Shown piece by piece: positions 1 to 9,240 of a stretch of DNA of 27,774 nucleotides. Location of the stretch: NCBI GenBank assembly GCA_003427395.1, contig BFEA01000112.1, positions 2,477,805-2,505,578 of the forward strand, written 5' to 3'. Positions within the stretch are counted from its first letter, which is position 1. Every line of letters starts with the position of its first letter. Below the pieces are notes generated by a model that saw only the letters and a list, made by a program, of their open reading frames with translations, was not told the origin of the DNA and searched no databases. Both the position numbers and the translations under genes were made by a program. The stretch comes from Chara braunii. Its lineage: Eukaryota > Streptophyta > Charophyceae > Charales > Characeae.

Positions 1-1
1 C

Positions 2-1026
2 CAGCCACACCCCCCTCCGACGTCTTCCACTCCCACTACCTTTACCACCACATCCACCACCTCTGCCTCCTCCACCCTTCCCCCCCCCTCATCCGACGCT
101 TCCAGCACACCGCCTCATTCCTCGCCTAACCACATCAACCCTCTTCCCCCCCCGCACTCCCGTACTATCTCACAACCCATCATGACGACCTCCACCACCC
201 CCACCCCACGTCCCACCTATTCCCAAGTCACCTCCGGGGCTTACCCTGCAATGCCACAACTTCCCCCCAACTATCTCTTTGACGACAACAGTCAATTCGA
301 TTACACCTACTACGATACTACCCCTGATAACCTCAACTTCAACACCCTCGCCCGGATCGTTTCCTGCGAAGGGGAAATCCCCCGTTCCTTCCGATCTGCC
401 GACATCATGCCCTTCTCCGGCCTTCCCCACGAGGACGTTTTCCTCTTCCTTACCCAACTCCAGAACTCTTTCAAGCTCCACCGCATGCCCCTTGTCCACT
501 GGCTTCCCATTGCCACCTCTCGCCTCCTCGGCAATGCTACAAAATGGTGGATGGACGAAGTCAGCAACCGCCGCGCCTCCGGAGGACCGCGTCACTCCTT
601 CCTCCAATGGGCCAACCTTCTCACTGCCACCTTCCCCCCCCAGAAAACCATCGATGACTACCTCGAACAATTTTGTCACCTCCGCCAGATCGGTCCCACG
701 GACCGCTTCGTCCAATACATCCGCTCCCTCCGCCATCACCTCCCACCACCGTCATTCCCGACTTTGCGTTCATCTCCCGCATTAAGCGAGTATGCCACAA
801 AGACCTTGCAACCGCCCTCGCCCATGAACCCGACATGCCCCTTGCTGACCTCCTCTCTCGCATGCTTCACCACGATCGACTCCTCCAACCCCAACGCCAG
901 TCCACGCCCGCTCCCTCCCACCCCTGCTTTTTCCATAACATCACCCCTGACGACACCACTCCACCCACCTCCGATGACGACACTGCCTCTCTCGACCCCT
1001 CCCAATTCACCCTTGAGGACCTTTAG
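2..1026 (+). pseudogene. gag: gag (capsid/nucleocapsid) fragment, frameshifted
   Basis: The frame is already open from base 2 through a Pro/Ser/Thr-rich stretch, so the ATG at 182 is not necessarily the true start. Residues encoded at about 400-560 resemble the retrotransposon gag domain: a phenylalanine-glycine core, a hydrophobic FLTQLQNSF-like helix and an A-x-x-WW motif. Around 740-752 (a CCACCACC-type run) the homologous reading jumps frame, giving IPDFAFISRIKRVCHKDLA and ending at a stop at 1024-1026. The zinc knuckle that should follow is on the opposite strand just downstream. Codon use is strongly C-rich. I infer a pseudogene from the frameshift, stop and rearrangement. Confidence 0.8.
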
Positions 1027-1110
1027 GCCGCCCACCTTATGTGGATGCAATGGAGCCGACAGACAAGTGGTCGATGCCGGGCGAGGGTTGCACGAGTCAG
1101 GGGACCGTGT

Positions 1111-1347
1111 TCAGGTGGAGGAGGGCCCGGATATCGCGGTGGAGGGAGAAGTGGAAGTAGAAGGGTCGGGTCCCGCGGAGCGAGGGGCCTGTCGAGTAAA
1201 GCGGCTAGCGTTGGGGCAATTGGTCTGTTGATGACCTAACTGGCGGCAACAAAAACACCCGTTCTGTTCCTGGAGGTATATGCGTTCTTCGGGTGTGAGT
1301 TTCTGGCATTGACTATCCGTCTGCCTACCCCCTCCCCGATGATGCAC
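1111..1347 (-). pseudogene. gag: Inverted gag segment with CCHC zinc knuckle
   Basis: The minus strand encodes an LTPEERIYL motif followed by CFCCRQLGHQQTNC, which is a C-x2-C-x4-H-x4-C nucleocapsid zinc knuckle. The rest of the element reads on the + strand, so this piece is inverted relative to its surroundings. The + strand switches from C-rich to G-rich at about 1055-1245 and back again, as an inversion of a C-rich coding strand would produce. Breakpoints lie roughly at 1070-1110 and 1347-1365. Either a genomic inversion or an assembly error would give this picture. Confidence 0.75.
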
Positions 1348-1495
1348 ATCCCATCGTACGACCCCTAGGTGACACAGTCTACTCTGCCTGCCCCCCTCCG
1401 GACGACGTCTGCTATCCCGTCAGTCAAGCTTCCCACTGACACCTGCTCTTCTACTCTCATCCCTACCCCCTCCTCCACCACCTTCTCCGATCTCG

Positions 1496-1707
1496 TTGAG
1501 GAACAAGCACGACACGATCGGCTTGTTAGATTAGGCTTGGAACAACGCCGCCTCAACACCATGATCTCTTCTGCTTGTGCTGGAACCGCANTTCCAGCTC
1601 ATTGAGGAACAAGCACGACACGATCGGCTTGTTAGATTAGGCTTGGAACAACGCCGCCTCAACACCATGATCTCTTCTGCTTGTGCCGGAACCGCACGGT
1701 TCCAGCT
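1496..1707 (+). repeat. About 106-bp direct duplication containing an N
   Basis: Bases 1496-1590 recur at 1602-1696 with one mismatch. The single N at 1591 is followed by TTCCAGCTCA, which also follows the second copy at about 1699 after CGG. The N therefore stands where CGG would be expected in a 106-bp period. It may be a true tandem duplication with an unresolved base call, or two overlapping contig ends joined by a minimal gap. It puts the sequence before and after the N in different frames. Confidence 0.85.
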
Positions 1708-2731
1708 CAAGTTTATCGCCGTCTCCCTCGGCGCATCGACGGTGAAGTTCCGGACCCTCCTTGATATTGGCGCCATCGACAACTTCATCACTGAAGCCTG
1801 TGTCCGCAAAGTCGGCCTCCCTCCCACTGGCTATGACTCCCCGATCACCATCCGACTAGGGGATAATGACTCAGCCATCGTTGTCGATCGCACTGTCCCC
1901 GAGACCCTCATGACTGTCGGTCCTCTTCGCAGTCAGGTCTCCTTCGGTGTCATGCACCTCATGTGCGATATCGTCCTAGGGACTCCATGGCTTGACCGTT
2001 TCATGCCCTACTCCTTCCACCCCTCCTTCGTCCGACTCACCCGCCCTCCTGACTCTCCCCTTGATATCCCTTACCTTCTCCCCCCTTCTACCCCACCCCC
2101 TGTCTCCCCTCACCAATTCCTTCACATGTGTCGTGAATACCCCGACTCTGCTTATTATTGTCCTGTTATCGACCACAAGCCTCCCGAGAAGGTCTACCCG
2201 GCCATGACCATCATTCATCTCCTCCCATCACTCCATCGCCGTTACACCCAAGGCTACCTCTCTTGCTTAGACTTCGCCTTTATCTACAACAAGCATCGCA
2301 ACCTCGACTCGGTCCCTGACTACTCCCTCCACGACAACCTCCTCTACATCGACACCAAAGGCACTCGCCGACTTTGCATCCCTGACACACGTGGTCTCCG
2401 CTCATGTCCCACATGTCAGGTTGTCAATCCCTCAAACCGGGCCAAACCCGGCAAGCTCCAATCATTGCCCATCCCCACTCACCGGTGGCAGTTCATTTCC
2501 ATGGACTTCGTGTGCGGTCTCCTTACGACCGACCGCGGACATGATTGCATCTACGCCATTGTCTGCTGCCTGACCAAGCGCGCCCACTTCATTCCTTGCA
2601 CCACCTCGGACACCGCCAAAGACACCGCCAAAGACATCACCTTACTCTTCTTTGACCATGTTGCACGCCACCACGGCCTCCCCGAGAATATCATCAGCGA
2701 CCGCGATCCCCGTTTCCTCTCACAGTTCTGA
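1577..2731 (+). pseudogene. pol: Protease-integrase in-frame fusion lacking RT/RNase H
   Basis: This is a 384-residue frame. Residues about 40-140 are a retropepsin-like aspartic protease, with TLLDIGAIDNF at 61-70 (the usual D-S/T-G-A is D-I-G-A here) and LGTPWL at 134-139. It then passes through a short linker, about residues 217-260, typical of the RNase H-integrase junction. From there it goes directly to integrase: only CPTC (277-280) of the HHCC finger remains, followed by the catalytic core with Asp310 (SMD) and Asp375 (SDRD). Reverse transcriptase and RNase H are missing, yet the frame stays open. A 12-bp duplication gives DTAKDTAKD at about 347-352. The frame stops at 2729-2731, in the middle of the core. 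Confidence 0.85.
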
Positions 2732-3180
2732 AAACAACTCTTCAACGCCTGCAAAACTACACTCAAGTATAGCACTGCATTCCACCCACAGACCGATGGA
2801 CAAACCGAGAAGATGAATGATACTCTCCAAAGAATCCTACGGAAGTACTGTCATCCACATCAACACGACTGGGATCAATTGCTCACCGCTGCCGAGATCG
2901 CCTACAACAACGCTGTCTGTCCTTCCACTGGCATGTCTCCATTCTACCTTGACCTTGGCTACCATCCGTGGCTGCCCTCTGATTTCCTGCTTCCCTCGCA
3001 ACTCAACCCCTCCACACCCTGCCCTTCCCTCAATGAATGGGTAGCAACAATGAATCGACTCCTCATAGGATCAACCGAAGCCCTTGAAAGAACACGAACA
3101 ACAAGCAAACAAGATTAACAAACACAGACGAGACTTGCAATTCAAAGTAGGGGACAAAGTCTGGCTCTCCGCCAAATGCT
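2732..3180 (+). pseudogene. pol: Integrase core remainder and C-terminal start
   Basis: The same frame continues after the stop at 2729-2731, where a Trp codon changed to TGA is the simplest explanation. It encodes HPQTDGQTEKMN; the catalytic Glu codon is at 2807-2809, 36 codons after the second Asp codon at 2699-2701, so the D-x35-E spacing is intact. A typical AYNN...TGMSPF-like stretch follows. The homology then shifts frame near 3115, where FKVGDKVWLSAK marks the start of the integrase C-terminal domain. The usual PVFHVS-type segment between this and the chromodomain is missing, so a further deletion is inferred at about 3180-3210. Confidence 0.82.
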
Positions 3181-3402
3181 TTGAACACATCTATCATGTT
3201 ACCCACAGACCCTAAATTCGTTGTTGAAGCAATCACAGGTCGACGAACTACTCAGGTATCTGACCACCTGGAACCAATCACCGAATACAAAGTCAAATGG
3301 ACCGGATACCCCGACGAAGAATCTACATGGGAACCTCTCTTGAATCTCAAGAATGCCATGAAACTTGTCCGCGCCTATGATCGTGCTACTCCTATGTCCT
3401 AG
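3181..3402 (+). pseudogene. pol: Chromodomain at the C-terminus of integrase
   Basis: The frame encodes FVVEAITGRR, then EYKVKWTGYPDEESTWEP and LLNLKNAMKLV, which is a canonical chromodomain (V-E-x-I, K-W-x-G-Y-P, S-T-W-E-P, N-L-x-N-A). In chromoviruses this module fuses to integrase and is known to steer integration to chromatin. The aromatic residues expected for the cage (Tyr/Phe, Trp, Trp) are present. The frame is open to the stop at 3400-3402, but the upstream joint to integrase is broken, so I treat it as part of the pseudogene. Confidence 0.88.
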
Positions 3403-4476
3403 ATACCCACGTAACTAAAACTCTAAGCCCCTGTATAAACCCTGCTACAAGCTCGCAACCCTGCGCTACACACACCCTTGAACCCAGTCCACCTTCCCCT
3501 TGACCCTGATTCCTGATGTCTGATCTGTCCTTGCCCTCGCCTAGCCTTGTCCCATCTGTCCTCTCCACTACCTTGTCTCTCTTGTCCAATGCTTATGAAC
3601 CTGCGTTACACCGGCGATAAAGGATCTAATGGCAAGCGCACGAGGACGATGGCCTGCTGCCTCACTGTTCATGGAGATTATGCGGCTGGTTTGGCCACCA
3701 TGTTGTTTCATCGGCCGGCATCCCGACTCGCGGACTTACTGGAGCACCAACTTGGGACATGGATCTTTGCATCAGTCTGCGACTTCCTTGCTTCCAGATC
3801 AGACCTCATTGTAGTTCGTGTACCGGACACACCCTAGCACTTGGACTTTGGACATTTGAACTACTGTTACGCTTCTTGGACTTCTAACTGTCGCAGCCGC
3901 TGAAGACCGCTTCTACCACCTACTCCAAGACCTGATCAAGACTGCTGCAGATCCCCTTTCAAGACACTTGGACACTTTGTTCCTACATGAGATTCTGCTT
4001 CCGACTCCTTCGGACACACGAGCCCTTGCCTCCTGAACAAACATTTTCATTTTTATTTTTTTTCCTGACTTTGACAACCCTGTAGAACATCATTAGCAGA
4101 TCCCTGTTTCCCTGACCATTGCTCCCCTTACCCACTAGAACATCAATAGAAATTCCCTGTTCCCCTGACCATTGTTTCCCTTACCCACTAGAACATCAAT
4201 AGAAATTCCCTGTTTTCCTGAACATCATTTCCCCTACCCAGTAGAACATCAATAGAAATCCCCTGTTCCCTGAAAATTGCTTAGCTTCCCCTATAGACCC
4301 ACCCAGTCACATCATACCTTCACCTGTGCAGAACACCAGACAGAATACCCTGTGACTTGCATCACTCCCCTTCTCCTTCTTCGACCAGTGATCAGCCCCA
4401 TCCCGTCCTTCACAGCTCTTTTCGTTTCCTTGGCTTTTTTGCAACCGGGACGTTGCCTTTTAGAGGGAGGGGATAG
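3403..4476 (+). other. Chromovirus 3' untranslated region and polypurine tract
   Basis: About 1.07 kb separates the chromodomain stop from the LTR. It has no convincing protein homology. An open stretch at 3547-3837 lacks recognisable motifs. It holds a 53-bp tandem array (4083-4290) and ends in the purine-rich tract TTTAGAGGGAGGGGATAG (4459-4476), which is correctly placed as the plus-strand primer next to the LTR. Confidence 0.7.
4083..4290 (+). repeat. 53-bp tandem repeat, about 3.7 units
   Basis: Units begin with TAGAACATCA at 4083, 4136, 4189 and 4242, exactly 53 bp apart. They share the core AATAGAAATTCCCTGTTCCC and diverge by a few substitutions. The array lies in the chromovirus 3' untranslated region. 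Confidence 0.9.
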
Positions 4477-4885
4477 TGTTACAGACTCCGCCAGGGCTCG
4501 ATCCCTGGTCAATCTTTTTGCTGTTTCTGCTGCATCCCGTTTTCTGCCTGGCACCCTTTTTCCAAACCCCTCCTTTGGCACCGTCGGATTTTGGACAACT
4601 GGCGCCATACTGCAGTTCGGGCGCCACTTTCAAATACGCATTTTTCAATTCTGCCCTCGGGGCTTTTGCGGAAATGCCCCTGGTACCGTACGTGCCACCG
4701 GTACTTAATACCGGCTCCCCGTACAGTACGGGGACCAGTCTCGGACCAGTTTTCAGCTGCTGTACTCGTACTCAGTGTGACTTGCCCCTGTTTCGGCATT
4801 CGGAATCCAAGACTTCGACTTTGTGTCTTTGCGACTGTGTCTGCGTCCGTCAAGTCCCTCAGTCGTGTCGAGTGAGTGAGTGAGT

Positions 4886-4886
<1 letters not shown>

Positions 4887-4935
<49 letters not shown>
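4887..4935 (+). repeat. (CT)n microsatellite in LTR
   Basis: An uninterrupted CT run of about 24 units lies within the 3' LTR. Its end is repeated in the duplicate around the N at 5015. Confidence 0.97.
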
Positions 4936-4938
<3 letters not shown>

Positions 4939-5105
4939 TGGCTCTCCCTGTCTCCCTCAGCCTCGCGCTCGTTACAGCTACTGCTTTGTGCTAGCCCCTT
5001 TCTCTGTCTACGACNTCTCTCTCTCTCCCTTGGCTCTCCCTGTCTCCCTCAGCCTCGCGCTCGTTACAGCTACTGCTTTGTGCTAGCCCCTTTCTCTGTC
5101 TACGA
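4924..5105 (+). repeat. About 90-bp duplication flanking the N at 5015
   Basis: The sequence from the end of the CT array through CCCTTGGCTCTCCC to GTCTACGAC occurs on both sides of the single N, essentially without change. An unresolved contig overlap is the simplest reading. Confidence 0.85.
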
Positions 5106-5710
5106 CGCCAGCTAGATACCTGACTATGCTGACGTGGCTCTCGCCACACTGTCTACTACATTGCTGGGATACTGGCAAGGAGGAGGAGGATCAAGACTGA
5201 GATTGGTCGAATGTGAGGAAAACTTACCTGTGTGCGTTCGTGTCGGCATTGCGCATTGCTGATTGTCTTCAGAGAGACTGCGCCGTGTGCGCCTTGACGA
5301 GATCTGTTCATTGTCAGAGCATGCCAGAGGATACTGTCTGCTGATGTGGCGAGTAGGGGTTGCCCGAAGGAGGAGTGGGCGTGTGAGGGAGTTCTCTCTG
5401 CTGAGGTGATGGGTACTTTCTCTTCCACCCTCTAATCCCCCTCCCATGTGCTTTTTCTCTGGTCACGAGACACTGCACCGCTTGATCACATGTACGATTT
5501 CAGAGACATTGAAATTTCTCAGAGACATTCTGCACTTCGTCATTGTTGAGCTTTCCACCAGACTGGGTTCATTGCAATTAGTAATAATACTAATAAATTA
5601 CATAGAGATAGACCATGTCCGGACTGCCCAAAAAAAACAAGAACGGGCCTGAAAAACCCCGAAAACAATTTTGGGGGCTTGGCTCCTCAGTGGGGAAGGG
5701 TCCTGGACCT

Positions 5711-5835
5711 GTTTTTTTTTTTTTTTTTTTTTTTTTTTGAAATTATGCAGATCCGGACCTTCCGGACTGGACGTCTGGAGTCCGGATTGAATCCAGACCG
5801 TCTGGACGTCCGGATCGTAGCCATGGTATGCTCTC
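5711..5835 (-). mobile_element. Short A-tailed retroposon-like fragment rich in CCGGAC palindromes
   Basis: Read on the minus strand, about 95 bp with overlapping TCCGGA, GGACGTC and GTCTGGA motifs in both orientations runs into an A tract of about 28 bases (T run at 5711-5738). The block lies immediately downstream, in minus orientation, of the integrase finger of the adjacent gypsy relic, whose homology does not resume. Another copy of the motif occurs at 5618-5626. No target-site duplication was found, so the class is undetermined. Confidence 0.4.
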
Positions 5836-5839
5836 TACA

Positions 5840-7690
5840 CTCTCCCTTTGGCCACTGACAGATGGTGCAACTCTTCACGTATTCCACCATGTCACTTCTC
5901 ATCGTTGGCCGGTATTACTTCTCCAATAGTTCCAGGTGCATTGTTTTTGGACCAAGGTGACTGTGAGCACCGCGACACTCTCCCAGCACATCCAGTCGCA
6001 GTTGCTTGTCCTCTGGAACACAGCTGCAGCACACCTCTGCCTGCAGCATATAGAGCAGTCCTCCCTGCACTGTATAATTGGGAGCATGTTGGGGTTTCCT
6101 TCCGAATCTGCAATTATATGGCGGTAGACAGGGTCTTTCGAGTACACTGTTGCTATCCTGTCCACATGCTCCTCGCTTACTTTCATATGTGACAAGGTTA
6201 CTGCAACATGGTCCCACGGCCTTGATAATGCATCTGTCACCCGATTGCATCATCATTATGCTTCAGTTCAAAGTCATAGGCGTCTATGAGAGCTGACCAC
6301 CTGGCAAGTTTATCTGAGTTTTTTCCAAAGAAAGGTCTCCTCTTTATTCCAAAAAAAATAGGTAATTGGGGCCGGGGACCCCACAGGACTGCATCTTCAA
6401 CCACTGAAGCAGCTGGTGATCAGAATACACCTTGAAGGCTTGAAGGGCTTGCCCATAGATAATACCTCCATGTCTCGAGGGCTGCCAAGTAGATAATGCC
6501 TCATGGCTTGGGGGCTGCCAAGTAGACTGCCTCATGTCTTGAGGGCTGCCAAGTAGATAATGCCTCATGTCTCGAGGCCTGCCCATAGTAAATGCCTCAT
6601 GTCTTGCTCAGCGACATGAGTTTGGAAAGGTATTCCAAAAGTCTGAGACTCTGAGTCCATGCCCACTGTCTTGCTGCAGCACTGCTCCAACTTTAAATTG
6701 GTGGCAACCATGGTGACCATAAAAGAAGTGCTGCGTGCAATCTTCAAGATAGGAGATCAGGCGGTTCTTGATAGTATGAAAGGCCTCTTCACACTCTTCA
6801 GTCCATATGACTATCCTTCCTGGTCAGTTCTGTGAGTGGCACGGTAGTGATGAAACATCTTTCCACAAACTTTCACGGATGAAACATCCTTCGATGAACT
6901 TAGAGGGATGGCACATCCCTCAATGCACTTTTTGATAAGTTTTATAGTAGTTTACCATGCCCTAGAATGACCACATCTGTAGCTGTTCTAGGTCTTGGCT
7001 ACCGTCTTCCCCCTAGCATAATGCACCCTCATTTTGCCTGTACCGGACCAGAAAGATGGCTTCTATACATTCATTATCAGGGTGCATTATGTTCGGGTGA
7101 AGACGGTAGTCTGGAAATGCTTCTGCTTTGCTGGCTGCAGGCCGCATCCCATCTGCAGTATTCAGATATCCTGAGCGGAGGACCTGCTTCTCCCCAAATT
7201 CTCTCTCCAATTAGTCTTGAACTTCTCTTGTCTTAAGCTCTCAAACCTCAGATGCTCCTTATGCTCCTGGTATGATCTTTTGATTACATCATTACAAGGA
7301 TATTATCAAGGTAGACCACCATGAAAATATTGAGGTACGCTCTCACCCTTTCTTCATTGCTCGCTGGTACATACCCGGTGCATTTGTCAAGTGGGATGCC
7401 ATCACTTTGAAGTTTGAATTGATTGATTCTGAAAGGTGTCCGGAATGTTGTCTTAGCATCGAATTTTGTGCTGGTCTGCTGGTTTCACCTCGATCTGGTG
7501 GTAGCTTCTCTTCAGGTCAATCGTGGAATTGTGACTGTGCACTCGATACAGTGGATCGTTGATCTGCAGAAGTGGCTCCACTTTCTTGATTGTGGTTTTG
7601 GACATGCACATACAGCACTTCCAACTTTCTTTGGGACAAAGAAGACAGGAGCACAGTACAAAAACTACTAGTGTTATGTGACTGATTGAA
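5840..7690 (-). pseudogene. pol: Ty3/gypsy pol relic (RT, RNase H, start of integrase)
   Basis: On the minus strand the order is as follows. RT start: SKTTIKKVEP and IDLKRSYHQIEVKPADQHK at about 7465-7600. RT active-site region: VVYLDNI at about 7298-7320, where the usual YLDD is YLDN. RT end: ADGMRPAASKAEAF near 7125-7170 and LGMVNYYKT near 6940. Connection: PLTELTRKD near 6830. RNase H: FKVYSDHQLLQWLK near 6390-6435, then TDALSRP near 6220. Integrase finger: GGLLYML, then DMVEYVKSCTICQ at 5860-5900. Frames change many times and stops are frequent. Gag and protease are not seen between RT and the adjacent LTR. Confidence 0.85.
6444..6606 (+). repeat. 31-37 bp tandem repeat inside the RNase H relic
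   Basis: Five imperfect units start near 6444, 6479, 6512, 6543 and 6578. They share GGCTGCCAAGTAGATAATG and CCTCATGTCTCGAGG. They occupy the place where the RNase H middle segment should be, between the LQQD-like and YSDHQ-like motifs of the minus-strand pol relic. Confidence 0.85.
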
Positions 7691-8267
7691 ACGCAATCCA
7701 GCAGAGCCTCAGCTTGTTCCCATACACATGCCAAGATGACAAAGTAAATTTTGGAGAGGGAATTTTCACCAAAACAGGTTGAGATATGCACAGCGGAAGC
7801 TCAACAATCCAGAAGAATTGAAGATTGTCAATTTATATTCCCGCACCTCTCTTTAGCTCAGTCACTACCACAAAGAATCCAAGAATCTCAATCGAGAACA
7901 AACCACCTTGAACAAACTCAGAACCTACCTGCAACAAGCCTCTGGAGCCGCTCAGCCCCACTCCTTGCAGACCACCAGCGCTCAGCACAATCGCAACTCA
8001 GACAACACTCAGATGCTCCAGTGCTGGGCCAGGGACCTCCTAAACTATACAGCGTCAGCTTCAGAATGAAGAAGGAATTCCAGCTTGAAGAAGAACAAGA
8101 ACAGCTGACATGAAGAAAAGATATGGCGGCGGCTAACCCCACAGCACAGATATGCACCAGATGAGGCACCTGCTTCTCTGCTGCTCAAACCCTAGCAGTG
8201 GCTGCCCAGCTACAGCGCTGCTCCAGCAGCCTGGCGGCATCAAGAGAACTAACACGTCACACTTACT

Positions 8268-8275
8268 TTATATAT
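8268..8275 (-). promoter_or_regulatory. TATA box of the putative LTR
   Basis: The minus strand reads GAATATATAAAGTAAG, a near-perfect TATA element inside the putative LTR. Transcription would run toward the adjacent pol relic. Confidence 0.4.
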
Positions 8276-8321
8276 TCTTCTACGCTAACCTGCCTGACTA
8301 GACTGACTAGGACCTAAAACT

Positions 8322-8450
8322 AACTAACAGTTATGGGTCTGTGGTTTTCCAGTAACAACGATACAGATCTGGGGCAAGGCTGACCAACTAACAGGGATGG
8401 GTCTGTCTTTTCAGTGATAACGGTACCGGTTTGAGGCTAAAGTAAAGCAA
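8322..8450 (+). repeat. 64-bp tandem duplication
   Basis: AACTAACAGTTATGGGTCTG at 8322 recurs as AACTAACAGGGATGGGTCTG at 8386, followed by related sequence including TTTTCCAGTAACAACG and TTTTCAGTGATAACG. It lies upstream of the minus-strand TATA box, where LTR enhancer repeats are often found. Confidence 0.75.
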
Positions 8451-8835
8451 CAGTAAGATATGGCCTGAACGAGGTTTAGGCCCAGTAACCCCCATTTCTG
8501 CAGTACTTCAGAGGATTTGCATTGAAGTCCCTGTCGGTTTAGGCCCAAAACTCTGAAAAATTCAAAAAATCCAAAATGGTCCTAGTTAGTCCCACAGCCC
8601 GCTGGGAAACTGCAAGCTCTTTGTGGGAGTCATGAAGTCACAAATCAGCAGTTGCTGCTCTCAGCATCGTTGTGCAAAGAGTCATCTTTTTTGTTTTACC
8701 AATGAAATGTGCTGGAGCACAAGAATCACTTGAAGCTATCAGCATGATACGCTGAGCTGACAAAAATGTGGTTCTCTCATTTGTGAGGATTGAGCCCTCA
8801 AGAAGGGGCCTTGCCATGAAGTACATGTTCTGGGC

Positions 8836-9240
8836 TAAGGCCCCAGCAAGCCTCGTGCCCGCCCTAAGTGAAGGCGGGTCAGCAAATCAACAAGAGCCCT
8901 CTGTGCAAACATTTCACGAAGTGGGGTCCATACAGTTGCAGCACGCCAGTTGGTTGGTGTGCACCGAGTATCGGAGCTCTGCAAATGCAGAAATCCCAGG
9001 GCCCCGAGTTGGTTAGGCCCTGGGCACATAAACATGAGGCCGACAATGCATGCTGGATATAGAGGCCGAAAATGCCAATGGGAAACCGGTCCACTATCTG
9101 AATCTGGCCGCAGGCCTTGATGAAAGAGGCACAACTGCATCCCCTGGGCCCCCAACTGCATCGGGCTTGGGTACAGGTACTGGGGCCCAGGCACAGGCTC
9201 AAGGGAGGCCGCCCACACGCAACACTGGCATATAGGCAAG
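8836..9240 (+). repeat. GC-rich dispersed repeat with stem-loop, copy 1
   Basis: It contains AGGCCCCAGCAAGCC, the hairpin CCCGCC-CTAAGTGAA-GGCGGG (8858-8878), ACAAGAGCCCT and a TTAGGCCCTGGGC-type segment. The same ordered motifs occur on the opposite strand at about 15400-15770. Outer limits are approximate. I see no credible protein; open frames in both strands are short. It may be a non-autonomous element or LTR fragment of unknown family. Confidence 0.5.

Larger units (their letters stand above)
1..5602 (+). mobile_element. Decayed Ty3/gypsy chromovirus, 5' end cut by window edge
   Basis: Gag, protease, integrase and chromodomain pieces follow each other on the + strand, then a polypurine tract and one LTR. 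This is the Ty3/gypsy order (protease before integrase, integrase after the RT slot), and the C-terminal chromodomain places it among chromoviruses. The 5' LTR, primer-binding site and gag start lie left of the window. Reverse transcriptase and RNase H are absent. Gag is frameshifted and partly inverted, integrase has an in-frame stop, and the integrase C-terminus is shortened. It is a dead or at best non-autonomous copy. Confidence 0.9.
4477..5602 (+). mobile_element. 3' LTR of the chromovirus
   Basis: It starts with TGTTACAGACTCC directly after the polypurine tract and most plausibly ends at AATAAATTACA (5592-5602), giving TG...CA ends. AATAAA lies near the 3' end. It contains a CT microsatellite and a duplication around an N at 5015, so the true length is uncertain. 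The 5' LTR is outside the window, so the right end cannot be confirmed by comparison or by target-site duplication. Confidence 0.7.
7752..8596 (-). mobile_element. Probable LTR in minus orientation
   Basis: In minus orientation it would start with TGTGGGACTAAC at 8596 and end with CCCTCTCCA at 7752. It contains a strong TATA box (TATATAAA, opposite 8268-8275) and two 64-bp U3 repeats upstream of it. Its distal end shares the AGCGGAAG motif and a CTCCA terminus with the LTR at 16248-17251. It lies on the 5' side of the minus-strand pol relic, as a 5' LTR would. The boundaries are inferred and no target-site duplication was found. Confidence 0.45.

Noticed and set aside
170-739. 189-residue minus-strand frame opposite gag
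   Set aside because: The plus strand has clear gag homology; the minus frame is its C-rich antisense shadow with Gly/Val-rich composition.
3547-3837. 96-residue frame in the chromovirus 3' region as an extra gene
   Set aside because: No recognisable motif, and an alternative overlapping frame is equally open. It lies in an untranslated region expected for such elements.
4083-4290. CRISPR-like array from evenly spaced 53-bp units
   Set aside because: Whole units are repeated without unique spacers, and the context is a plant retrotransposon 3' region.
8638-8826. 62-residue minus-strand frame next to the putative LTR
   Set aside because: It looks protein-like but matches no family I know and has no supporting context.
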